Below are positions 1 through 6,223 of a stretch of 16,205 nucleotides of DNA, one piece after another. Under the pieces are notes generated by a model, which was not told where the DNA came from, made no database searches, and worked only from the letters and a program-made list of their open reading frames with translations. Position 1 is the first letter of the stretch; each line of letters starts with the position of its first letter. Made by a program: the position numbers and the translations under genes. This stretch comes from JAAURS01 sp031362245 (GTDB taxonomy: Bacteria; Cyanobacteriota; Cyanobacteriia; Thermosynechococcales; Thermosynechococcaceae): NCBI GenBank assembly GCA_031362245.1, contig JANLSD010000050.1, forward strand, positions 1 to 16,205, read 5' to 3'.

Positions 1-15
1 ACGCTCTTCCGATCT
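1..15 (+). other. Illumina adapter remnant at contig end
   Basis: The first 15 bases, ACGCTCTTCCGATCT, are identical to the 3' end of the standard Illumina TruSeq/P5 read-1 adapter. A 15-base exact match placed exactly at base 1 is very unlikely to be genomic. It marks an untrimmed read end, so the window begins at a contig break and nothing should be read into these bases. Confidence 0.93.
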
Positions 16-148
16 CTCCCAATCAGCGGTTAGAGAATCAATCCCTTTTATGACCATCACGATGGATTCTGTTCAGACGATGGCTCAATTGGCGATCGCG
101 TTGCCAATTGAGCCGTGAATGGACTTTTTCAGCAAGCCCTATCTAAAA
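16..148 (-). mobile_element. probable end of an insertion sequence, truncated by the contig break
   Basis: Read on the minus strand, the hydrolase reading frame breaks at about 133-141 into GGGCTTGCTGAAAAAGTCC. This resembles, from memory and unverified, the terminal inverted repeats of several bacterial insertion sequences. Homology to the hydrolase family stops exactly there. The assembly also ends about 115 bases further on at adapter sequence, as expected when an assembler reaches a multicopy repeat. No transposase residues can be read in the short piece present. The alternative is an ordinary deletion or nonsense end followed by non-coding DNA. The element type cannot be assigned. Confidence 0.45.
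82..114. terminator. 12-bp perfect hairpin, terminator-like
   Basis: Arms GGCTCAATTGGC (82-93) and GCCAATTGAGCC (103-114) are perfectly complementary around a 9-base loop that contains most of a HIP1 octamer. It lies just beyond the broken hydrolase gene. It could terminate leftward transcription or be a subterminal hairpin of the putative insertion sequence. There is no clear T-tract, so the terminator role is tentative. Confidence 0.45.
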
Positions 149-566
149 CCAGTTCCGTTTCCAGCGGCCTAAATTCGTCCAGCAGTTCTGTTCCAGGTTC
201 CCCTTGGATCAAAAACCGACCCATTTTGCCAGGGCTACCCACTGGATACCCTGCATTGATATAGCGATCGCGTTTACTCGCCGTCATGTCAGATAAATCA
301 AGGCGATGACTTTCGCGAGTGTAGATCACCAAAATGCTGTGGGTTCGCGCCCAGGCAATGACAGATTGGATTCGTGGAATAATGGCGCTGGTCGCAGTTA
401 AATCTGCCCCCAACACACTGCCCGAATAGCCGTCTGGGTGGCAAAAATCGTACTGCATATCAATCACCAGCAGCGCTGTTTGGCTTAAGATCAGCGGGAA
501 AGGATGGGGGCGACTGCGAACCAAAATCGGTTCAGAAGACGGTGACTTACTCATGCCTCTAATCAT
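129..566 (-). pseudogene. isochorismatase-family cysteine hydrolase, 3'-truncated
   Basis: The 145-residue product aligns with the N-terminal part of isochorismatase-like (RutB/nicotinamidase superfamily) amidohydrolases. The strand-1 motif ALLVIDMQYDF carries the catalytic Asp at residue 36, followed by the family's ESHRLDLSD and GxPGTELLDEF regions. Full-length members run about 200-240 residues and use a Asp-Lys-Cys triad. Here the frame ends VLDRAC-stop, where the family normally has LVLDKPGKGAF, so both the catalytic Lys and Cys are missing. The break coincides with an insertion-sequence-like end. The start codon overlaps the stop of the upstream substrate-binding protein as ATGA (563-566), showing the pair was translationally coupled. 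The gene was probably functional until recently, since the remaining part shows no other lesion. The intact family hydrolyses amides such as ureidoacrylate, nicotinamide or N-carbamoyl compounds. Confidence 0.82.
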
Positions 567-1612
567 GACTTAGCCGCTGTTGTTCCTGCCATCTGCTGGG
601 TCAGAAACTGAGCATTGATAAGGGTTTCAAAGTCAGGCGGTTCTTTCGTAATCAGCTTCTGGGCCAGCATAAACTTCGTGGTTTCTTTGGCCGCAAACGG
701 TAGCGATTCCGTGGTTGAACCGGGCTTAAAGGCGGTTTGTGCATCTTGAGGTGTGAGCCACTTAAACCCTTTCAGTAAACCTTTATACTCTGCAAGGGAA
801 ACCCCAGCCTGTTTGGCTTCAATGGGCAAAACTTCCTCTAAATGCGCGGTGCGATACTCCAGGGTTTGGTACCAAGTCTTGAGCAATTTTTGGATGTCTT
901 CCGGCTGTTTATCCAATACTTCTTGGCGCACGACAAGGAGGTCTGGCACAATTCCTGGTACATCCTTACTGGAAAAGAGAACTTTGCCCTTCCCCGAAGA
1001 CACGGCCTGACTCACAAAGGGTTCGTAGGAATACACCACATCCGTTTTGCCGGAGATGAGAGAGGCGATCGCCGTATCTGCCCCTTGATTGACCAATTTG
1101 ACCTTATCCAGCGGCACACCGCCCTTCTCCAATGCCTTCAAAAAGAGAAGATGGCCTACTGTACCTAATTCAACGGATGCCTGCTTGCCCACCAAATCCT
1201 TAAGGGACTGAATGGAGGGCTTTGCCACAATGGCATCCGCGCCTAAAGATACATCCGTAATCGAAATCACCTTGGCTTTGACACCGCCGCTGATGGAGCT
1301 TATAAAATCTGATGTCGTTGAGCCAATCACATCCACCTTGCCCGCATTAAAAGCATTGAGCTGGTCAGATAGCACTGGAAACCAAATCACCTCTGCTTTG
1401 ACACCATTGGACTCGAAAAAGTTTTTAACTTGAGCTACCTTCCAGGGCATAAAGCCAGCCCAAAGATTCAGTCCTATCTTAATGGTTTGGCCTTGGGCTG
1501 CACCGTCAGTCCCAGGCGGGGAGGGTTTTCCGCAGCTTACTGCCCCCAACATTGCCACCGCAGCTAAGGAAGAAGACTTCAAAAATGACCGTCGAGACCA
1601 TGTGGAATCCAT
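563..1612 (-). CDS. ABC transporter substrate-binding protein (NMT1/THI5, SsuA/TauA-like)
   Basis: Predicted periplasmic binding component of an ABC importer in the NMT1/THI5-like/SsuA/NrtA superfamily, whose ligands include nitrate, aliphatic sulfonates, taurine and pyrimidine precursors. The N-terminus has a twin-arginine motif SRRSFLK, a hydrophobic stretch, and a cysteine after GAVS that could be lipidated. The mature part begins with IKIGLNLWAGFMPWKVAQVKN, and then shows the DVIGSTTSDFIS and GKQASVELGTVGHLL segments typical of the fold. The ATG at 1612 is preferred, with GGAG at 1623-1626. A TTG two codons upstream (1618) is also possible. No permease or ATPase gene is visible. They would be expected downstream of the truncated hydrolase, beyond the contig end, or elsewhere. 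The ligand cannot be told from sequence alone, but hydrolase and oxidoreductase partners favour a nitrogenous organic compound. Confidence 0.88.
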   Translation of the reverse strand: MDSTWSRRSFLKSSSLAAVAMLGAVSCGKPSPPGTDGAAQGQTIKIGLNLWAGFMPWKVAQVKNFFESNGVKAEVIWFPVLSDQLNAFNAGKVDVIGSTTSDFISSISGGVKAKVISITDVSLGADAIVAKPSIQSLKDLVGKQASVELGTVGHLLFLKALEKGGVPLDKVKLVNQGADTAIASLISGKTDVVYSYEPFVSQAVSSGKGKVLFSSKDVPGIVPDLLVVRQEVLDKQPEDIQKLLKTWYQTLEYRTAHLEEVLPIEAKQAGVSLAEYKGLLKGFKWLTPQDAQTAFKPGSTTESLPFAAKETTKFMLAQKLITKEPPDFETLINAQFLTQQMAGTTAAKS

Positions 1613-1667
1613 AATCAAATATCTCCAAGCGTCTGAACAAAAAAGCGGAAAGTCCTATAGCCCCGCG

Positions 1668-2429
1668 CTAAAAAACGATTTTGCCGCCATCTGCCACAAT
1701 GGCCGCACCATGCACAAACTGAGCATCATCGCTAGCCAAAAATAGGACAACACGCGCAATATCTTCCGGTGTCCCCAAACGTCCTAGGGGAATGGATCGC
1801 ATCGTGGCCTTTTCTTCTCCCTCAGGATCCACTGCCAGATCAAATTCCGCCTGAAGCATGGGCGTTTGGGTGGGACCTGGGCAGACTGCATTGACCCGAA
1901 TCCCTTTGGCAGCCCACTCCGTTGCCAACGCCCGAGTCAGAGATAGCACTGCCCCCTTTGTGGCGCAATAAGCGCTGTAAAGTGGCTGGCCCACAAAGGC
2001 TAACTCGGAGGCGGTGTTGATGATGGTGCCACCCCCTTGGGCAACCATGAATGGAATAGCGTGCTTGCAGCCAAATATAACGCCTTTAAGATTGATGCCA
2101 ATTAAGCGATCGAGTTCGGCCTCGGTGGTTTCTGTAATGGGTTTGAGCACAGAAATCCCGGCGTTGTTATGGAGAATATCTAGGCGACCAAAGGTCTCAA
2201 TGGCAGTGGATATCGCCCCAATCACCTGGGCCTCCTGACTCACATCAAGCGCTAAGGCTAAAGCAATGCCGCCAGCGTGCTCAATCTGCGATCGCGTTTC
2301 TTGTGCGCTGGATGCATCAACATCCGTCACAATCACTATTGCCCCTTCCTTGGCAAACAGCACTGCCGTTGCGCGCCCAATCCCTGAGCCAGCGCCTGTA
2401 ATCAAAGCAACTTTGTTGAGTAACTTCAA
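1668..2429 (-). CDS. short-chain dehydrogenase/reductase (FabG-like SDR)
   Basis: NAD(P)-dependent oxidoreductase of the classical SDR family, about 253 residues. From the TTG at 2429 the protein begins MKLLNKVALITGAGSGIG, with the cofactor motif TGxxxGIG at residues 11-18. It has VTDVDA after strand 2, HNNAG at 87-91, catalytic Ser141, and Tyr154-x-x-x-Lys158 in YCATK. The C-terminal VCPGPTQTPM and FVHGAAIVADGG stretches are also typical. An acidic D at the end of strand 2 favours NAD over NADP. No ATG precedes the homology. In-frame alternatives are GTG 2453 and TTG 2477, but TTG 2429 matches family starts and has AGGG just upstream. It is the first gene of a leftward operon, 55 bases before the substrate-binding protein. 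The substrate is unknown: annotation as 3-oxoacyl-ACP reductase would be generic, and a role in catabolism of the imported compound is more likely here. Confidence 0.88.
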   Translation of the reverse strand: MKLLNKVALITGAGSGIGRATAVLFAKEGAIVIVTDVDASSAQETRSQIEHAGGIALALALDVSQEAQVIGAISTAIETFGRLDILHNNAGISVLKPITETTEAELDRLIGINLKGVIFGCKHAIPFMVAQGGGTIINTASELAFVGQPLYSAYCATKGAVLSLTRALATEWAAKGIRVNAVCPGPTQTPMLQAEFDLAVDPEGEEKATMRSIPLGRLGTPEDIARVVLFLASDDAQFVHGAAIVADGGKIVF

Positions 2430-2677
2430 ACCACACCCTAGAGATCTGAGCACAGCATAGACCGTAAATATCTCCAAAAATGTTGCTCACAGCACAATTT
2501 CTCTGTCCAGAGAAATTGATAGAGCGACCGATTCCTTCAGTTTTCGACGCCATCATTCAGCTTTCTCAGCGATCGCTCACCCTTCTCTCAGCAAATCACT
2601 AAGGTTCTTCCAGATAACCATCATTCCAGTCTCAGACTACCCCTCTAAATTAAAACCATTGAATTAGGAAAAACACC

Positions 2678-3085
2678 TTGAAAACCCCAAAAGCTTTAAC
2701 CTACAGTGTATTAGCTGGTTTGACTGCTCTCAACATTGGGATTGCTGGCATGGCCCAAGCGGGTCCCAATACCCTGACGCGTGGCTCTCATGGAGCAGCT
2801 TATATTCCCGCAATGGATGTCGCTTTTCCAATGATGGCAAAGAAATATGGAATGGATGTTACCCCCTTCAACCTAGTCTTTTTGGCGTTTCAAGGATTCT
2901 TCGTTGGCGAAGGCATTCCGTCTGATCAGACCCTGGGTGAAGCCTATCGAGATGGAAAGATTGAGCCTGAATCCCTCGTTAAGGCTGCCATCAAGATGAA
3001 CCGACTTCCTGCCAATGCCATTCAGGATAAAAACTACTTGGACAAAGTTAAATCTCAGTTGGATCTGTTAACTCGCCCTAGTTAG
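2678..3085 (+). CDS. small secreted protein of unknown function
   Basis: A 135-residue protein I do not recognise. Translation appears to start at TTG (2678), because AGGAA at 2666-2670 stands 7 bases upstream and the next in-frame Met lies inside the signal peptide. Residues 1-28 look like a Sec signal peptide (MKTPKA, hydrophobic core, cleavage near MAQA|GP), so it is predicted to be periplasmic or extracellular. The mature part is about 107 residues, mixed charged and hydrophobic, with no cysteine and no obvious metal or catalytic motif. A hydrophobic patch FNLVFLAFQGFFVGEG near residues 63-79 is too short and mixed for a confident membrane helix. The C-terminal third (GKIEPESLVKAAIKMNRLP) looks helical. 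It diverges from the SDR operon across about 250 bases. Its link to that operon is positional only. Confidence 0.72.
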   Translation: MKTPKALTYSVLAGLTALNIGIAGMAQAGPNTLTRGSHGAAYIPAMDVAFPMMAKKYGMDVTPFNLVFLAFQGFFVGEGIPSDQTLGEAYRDGKIEPESLVKAAIKMNRLPANAIQDKNYLDKVKSQLDLLTRPS

Positions 3086-3088
3086 GCG

Positions 3089-3105
3089 ATTTCTTGCAAA
3101 GAAAT
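3089..3105 (+). terminator. 7-bp hairpin after the secreted-protein gene
   Basis: ATTTCTT (3089-3095) and AAGAAAT (3099-3105) form a perfect 7-bp stem with a 3-base loop, starting four bases after the stop codon of the secreted-protein gene. It is AT-rich and lacks a T-tract, so it is only a weak terminator candidate. Confidence 0.3.
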
Positions 3106-3114
3106 TACCGCTTC

Positions 3115-3142
3115 GTAGGGGCGCAAGGCTTTGCGCCCTTGC
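3115..3142. repeat. GTAGGGGCGCAAGGC-type intergenic palindromic repeat
   Basis: GGGCGCAA (3119-3126) and TTGCGCCC (3131-3138) form a perfect 8-bp stem around GGCT, preceded by GTA. From general knowledge, this kind of GTAGGGGCGCAAGGC sequence recurs in intergenic regions of many cyanobacteria. A second copy is not present in this window, so its repeat nature is based on recall. It could also serve as the terminator of the preceding secreted-protein gene. Confidence 0.5.
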
Positions 3143-3345
3143 AGAGTTGTTGGTAAGTTTAATTTCGGAAATGGCCTTAATACAACTGGGAAAGTAAGAC
3201 GGGTGCATCGCTTCTGACTATCCAGTGCTGGAGGCGATCGCCCCAATCGAATCGTCACGGAAACTGCGTTTGTATCCGGCATATCACCGTTGCGTCACGT
3301 CATCCCCTAGGCTAAATCCTAAGTTAAACCTTTGAGGGCACTAAG

Positions 3346-4185
3346 ATGGCAGAATTTTGGCCAAAAGGGATGCGGTGTGCCGCTACCCTCAGTTTTGACG
3401 TGGATGGCGAAGCAGGAATGCTGCAAGGCGATCCTAAAAACAAAGATCGGATTGCGGTGTTGTCTTGGGCACGCTATGGCCCCAAAGTAGGCGTGCCGCG
3501 CATTCTTGATATGTTAAAGGCAAAAGACGTTAACGCTACATTTTTTGTCCCTGGCTATACCGCAGAACTCTACCCAGACCTCATTAAACGCATCGCAGAT
3601 GAGGGCCATGAAGTGGGTGCGCACGGATACCTCCATGAACCCGTCAGCACCCTAGACCCCATCGAAGAAGAAATTGCTTTAGTCAAAACCTGCACCATCT
3701 TAGAGCACCTCACCGGACGTAAACCCGTGGGCTACCGCGCTCCTTGGTGGGATCTCAATCCAGGGTCGCCGGCCCTCCTCGCAGCTCACCGTTTTCTCTA
3801 CGATTCCTCCTTGATGGATGACGATAAACCCTATACCCTTAGCACTCCCTCCGGTGACTTGGTTGAGGTTCCCGTTCATTGGACCAATGACGATTGGGAG
3901 CAGTTTGCCTTTATTGCCGAACCCAAAGTAGGCAGTGGGGTGATTGAAACCTGCGAGAAAGCATTTCAGCTTTGGAAGGAAGAATTTGATGGGATGCATC
4001 GCTACGGCGGCGCGTTTATTCTCACGATGCACCCTGAAATTATTGGTCGTCCGGCGCGGGTGATGATGCTGGAAAAGCTGATTGACTACATGCGATCGCA
4101 GGATGGCGTGTGGCTGACCACCTGTGAAAACATTGCCCGCCATCAGGTGTCCAAACAGGTCACACTTGAAGCAGTGACGGTCTAA
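3346..4185 (+). CDS. polysaccharide deacetylase family protein (PuuE/HpPgdA-like)
   Basis: A 279-residue NodB-fold hydrolase. Motif 1 is SFDVDGE (Asp18 and Asp20) and motif 2 is HGYLHEP (His93, His97); together these give the Asp-His-His metal site. Motif 3 is GYRAPWWD (130-136), motif 4 is LYDSSLMDDD, and motif 5 is TMHPEIIGRP with His229. The opening without a signal peptide, the short insert after motif 1 and the HP-x-x-x-GRP ending match the cytoplasmic clade that contains Helicobacter PgdA and Pseudomonas allantoinase PuuE, rather than secreted chitin deacetylases. Substrates could therefore be a cyclic amide/ureide or an N-acetyl sugar; sequence alone cannot decide. The start ATG at 3346 has GAGG 8-9 bases upstream. 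It is followed after 11 bases by the unknown protein at 4197, probably one operon. All expected active-site residues are present. Confidence 0.88.
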   Translation: MAEFWPKGMRCAATLSFDVDGEAGMLQGDPKNKDRIAVLSWARYGPKVGVPRILDMLKAKDVNATFFVPGYTAELYPDLIKRIADEGHEVGAHGYLHEPVSTLDPIEEEIALVKTCTILEHLTGRKPVGYRAPWWDLNPGSPALLAAHRFLYDSSLMDDDKPYTLSTPSGDLVEVPVHWTNDDWEQFAFIAEPKVGSGVIETCEKAFQLWKEEFDGMHRYGGAFILTMHPEIIGRPARVMMLEKLIDYMRSQDGVWLTTCENIARHQVSKQVTLEAVTV

Positions 4186-4196
4186 AGCATGAAGCC

Positions 4197-4982
4197 ATGA
4201 GTTCTGGATTTACAGTAAATGACTTGGTGGGCGTTTGGCGCAGACGCTCTATTGAAACGGGCGATGGGCACATAGATACCACCACACAGGTCTTCTGGCT
4301 CCAAACTCATTCCTGCTTTGGGGATATTCGCATTCCCATCGACAGAGTCCCCTGCTTAGGCCATCATTCCCTGGATGAAGTGACGGAAGCAGCAGCAGTT
4401 TCTCTATCCCATCAGCAGGGATTTGGAGGCATCACCCACGTTGAGGGCGAAACCTGTCAATGGCATCGGCAGATTGACTATCAACCGCCCAATGGCTCCC
4501 GTGATATTGGATTGTTGGCGTGGGAGCAAGATATTTTGATTGAGTTGGGCGTAGACGCATCCTATCGAGAAGAATGGGAACGGATTGATGATGGGACTTC
4601 TGGCTGTATTGCACTGGTACTGGAGCCGGATGAAACCGCAGATGCATCGTCCGGTTGGAACGGCTGTTTTGTTTGTGTGGGCGACTACTTTGTTCAGATT
4701 TTAGAGGGTCGCACGGCCTTACCTCAGGCGGATTCTCTCAAGGATCTTTTAGAATCTGCCCCAGATGCAGCCCAGCGGCAACGCTATCTCAACTGCGAAA
4801 TATCCTTTGGGCGTCGCAGCGGGGGACAAATTCCTTGGGAAATTGAGCTGTCTACGTTCCCTTGGCGGGAAGGTCAATCTCTGTGGAATTGGGATGACTT
4901 GCAGGTTGATCTAACCCAGGGATACATGACCCAGACCATGAATAATATGGGACAGCAGCGCCGCTGGAAAATCTATGAGTGA
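4197..4982 (+). CDS. conserved hypothetical protein with WRR...WLQT...DIRIP motif
   Basis: A 261-residue soluble protein without signal peptide or membrane helix. The N-terminus VGVWRRRSIETGDG, followed by TTTQVFWLQTHSCFGDIRIP, looks like a conserved signature. From memory, a similar WRR/WLQ/DIR signature occurs in proteins related to the yeast HRI1 family, which has a lipocalin-like beta-barrel fold, but I cannot verify this. A second pattern, WHRQIDYQPPNGSRDIG and later WERIDDGTSG, suggests a repeated strand-rich domain. It lies 11 bases after the deacetylase gene on the same strand, so co-transcription and a shared pathway are likely. No catalytic motif can be named. It ends 27 bases from the convergent merR gene. 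Confidence 0.78.
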   Translation: MSSGFTVNDLVGVWRRRSIETGDGHIDTTTQVFWLQTHSCFGDIRIPIDRVPCLGHHSLDEVTEAAAVSLSHQQGFGGITHVEGETCQWHRQIDYQPPNGSRDIGLLAWEQDILIELGVDASYREEWERIDDGTSGCIALVLEPDETADASSGWNGCFVCVGDYFVQILEGRTALPQADSLKDLLESAPDAAQRQRYLNCEISFGRRSGGQIPWEIELSTFPWREGQSLWNWDDLQVDLTQGYMTQTMNNMGQQRRWKIYE

Positions 4983-5009
4983 GGGTTCATTAAAGCCAAA
5001 ACAACCCTA

Positions 5010-5438
5010 TTATTGTGCTTGTAAATTGGGGCAAATGGTTTCAGTCTTGTACTCTGCTGGAATAGGCTGTTGCCAGCCAGACAGCACGCCCTTGATCTCA
5101 GCACGGAGCAGCTCTAAGTGACGAATTTGCGTTTCGATTTCGTCTAATTTACTCTCTAAATACTGTTTTGCCTGTCCACAGGGCAATGTCCCATGATCAT
5201 GGATTTCTAAAATATCTTGAATCTCGGTTAGGCTTAGCCCCAATCCCTGCGAACGGCGAATGAACGCAAGGCGGTTCAGCACCTCTGGGGCATAGAGCCG
5301 ATAGCGCGTGGGCGATCGCTCCACGTGGGGATCTAGCAAACCAATATCGGTGTAGTAACGAATCGTTTTGACCGAGAGGGTACTCAGCTTCGCCACCTCT
5401 CCAATCTGAAATGAATGAGAAACGGTAGACGCTACCAT
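5010..5438 (-). CDS. MerR-family metal-responsive transcriptional regulator
   Basis: A 142-residue MerR-type regulator. The winged-helix N-terminus reads FQIGEVAKLSTLSVKTIRYYTDIGLL (residues 10-35), then RYRLYAPEVLNRLAFI and the GLSLTEIQDIL linker. A dimerisation coiled coil follows at about 89-118. Cys87 in LPCGQ sits where ZntR Cys79 and MerR Cys82 bind metal, and Cys136 in ICPNL resembles the C-terminal metal-loop cysteine, so a soft-metal sensor of the ZntR/CueR/CoaR group is likely. The ATG at 5438 is preferred, with a G-rich AAGGGGGG upstream. A longer version from 5474 would take its first residues from the repeat element at 5465-5613 and is not convincing. No metal-efflux gene is adjacent, so the regulon target is unknown. 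The repeat lies 26 bases upstream of the start and may affect its expression. Confidence 0.9.
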   Translation of the reverse strand: MVASTVSHSFQIGEVAKLSTLSVKTIRYYTDIGLLDPHVERSPTRYRLYAPEVLNRLAFIRRSQGLGLSLTEIQDILEIHDHGTLPCGQAKQYLESKLDEIETQIRHLELLRAEIKGVLSGWQQPIPAEYKTETICPNLQAQ

Positions 5439-5464
5439 CGGTGCCCCCCTTACAACCCTACGGT

Positions 5465-5613
5465 GTACACACAAGTCTGAAGAACTGTGAAACCTTGCAC
5501 TCGATCCCCCCTAACCCCCCTTAAAAAGGGGGGATCAACTCTTAGTCCCCCTTTTTAAGGGGGATTTAGGGGGATCTGAAGTGTTGAGCATTGTCACGCT
5601 TACTTGTGTGTAC
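5465..5613. mobile_element. MITE-like element, copy A (149 bp, CCCCCTTAAAAAGGGGG core)
   Basis: Ends are GTACACACAAGT (5465-5476) and ACTTGTGTGTAC (5602-5613), a perfect 12-bp terminal inverted repeat. Outside it the similarity continues imperfectly as CTACGG on the left and AAGGTAGC on the right. Inside, two arms of about 30 bases (5503-5532 and 5547-5576, both bounded by GATC) are near-perfect inverted copies built from CCCCCTTAAAAAGGGGG units, so the whole element can fold into a long hairpin. The left 45 and right 30 bases are nearly identical to copy B at 16023-16181. There is no coding capacity, so any movement would need a transposase acting in trans. It lies directly upstream of merR. 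Confidence 0.85.
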
Positions 5614-5640
5614 AAGGTAGCTTACAACCTGAGCGATTGA

Positions 5641-5934
5641 TTACAAATTGGGCGGTCGTTTTTTGGGAATTGACAACATCGGCAACTCTGCCTGGGAAGA
5701 CTGAGACGGTAAGTAGTGCTGCACGGTTGGCTCGGAAATAGTCGTATCAATCCGGCGCAGACTTTGGAGCCACTTTAAGCCTAGGGCACCGCCAAACATC
5801 ACCACGCCCAATATGAGTAAACCGCTGTGACTACTGACCCCGCCTAGGGCAACCTCCGCTGCTCCCATGGTCATCAAGAAGCTCGGAATGGGATCTCTGC
5901 GATAGGTTGATCGAAGAAAACGAGGCAGGAGCAT
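5641..5934 (-). CDS. small membrane protein, hypothetical
   Basis: A 97-residue protein starting MLLPRFLRSTYRRDP, with a basic N-terminus. One or two hydrophobic stretches lie between about residues 16 and 54, the clearest being SGLLILGVVMFGGALGLKWL. The C-terminal 40 residues are polar and proline-rich, ending KKRPPNL. Topology would place the basic N-terminus in the cytoplasm. I do not recognise a family, although small proteins of this layout are common in cyanobacteria. It lies 70 bases downstream of the high-light-inducible protein gene on the same strand and could be co-transcribed with it. No Shine-Dalgarno is evident before the ATG at 5934. Confidence 0.65.
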   Translation of the reverse strand: MLLPRFLRSTYRRDPIPSFLMTMGAAEVALGGVSSHSGLLILGVVMFGGALGLKWLQSLRRIDTTISEPTVQHYLPSQSSQAELPMLSIPKKRPPNL

Positions 5935-6004
5935 AGTGGTTACTGCGTTGAATTAAATCTAAGATTGATGCGATCTTTACGCTAAAACCCAGCCAACGTC
6001 AACC

Positions 6005-6169
6005 CTAACGTAAGCCTAGCCACGTCAATACACCTTGACCGGTCAGGGCTTCAATGATGATTAATGCGATAATGCCGATCATTGCCGCACGACCATTTAA
6101 TCGCTCAACGGTGGTGTTGAAGCCATACTTTGGGTTAGAGACCTTTGGAACTTGCGTGGGTTGAAGCAT
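6005..6169 (-). CDS. high-light-inducible protein (Hli/Scp, one-helix LHC-like)
   Basis: A 54-residue one-helix chlorophyll a/b-binding-like protein. The helix carries the chlorophyll-binding signature ERLNGRAAMIGIIALIIIE, followed by ALTGQGVLTWLGL, the usual Hli C-terminus. NPKYGF before the helix is also typical of the HliA/HliB/HliC type. These thylakoid proteins bind chlorophyll and carotenoid, protect photosystem II assembly intermediates and quench excitation, and are generally induced by high light. The ATG at 6169 gives the family's usual length and opening. A GTG at 6202 would add 11 residues. It lies downstream of folP on the same strand with 54 bases between them, so it may be read partly from the folP transcript, though Hli genes usually have their own promoter. 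Confidence 0.92.
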   Translation of the reverse strand: MLQPTQVPKVSNPKYGFNTTVERLNGRAAMIGIIALIIIEALTGQGVLTWLGLR

Positions 6170-6223
6170 CGATACACCAATATTTTGTAGTTGAACAAGC
6201 ACGGCTGCAAGCCTAGATATCGA

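Noticed and set aside
842..1168. 108-residue plus-strand frame opposite the substrate-binding protein
   Set aside because: Antisense to a well-supported gene and without recognisable features.
3082..3282. 66-residue minus-strand frame ending GRKALRPYEAVISLQEIA
   Set aside because: It runs through the intergenic palindromic repeat and hairpin; it has no family resemblance and no ribosome-binding site.
5439..5474. N-terminal extension of MerR (MCVHRRVVRGAP)
   Set aside because: Part of it is encoded by the end of the repeat element, and MerR homology begins after Met at 5438.
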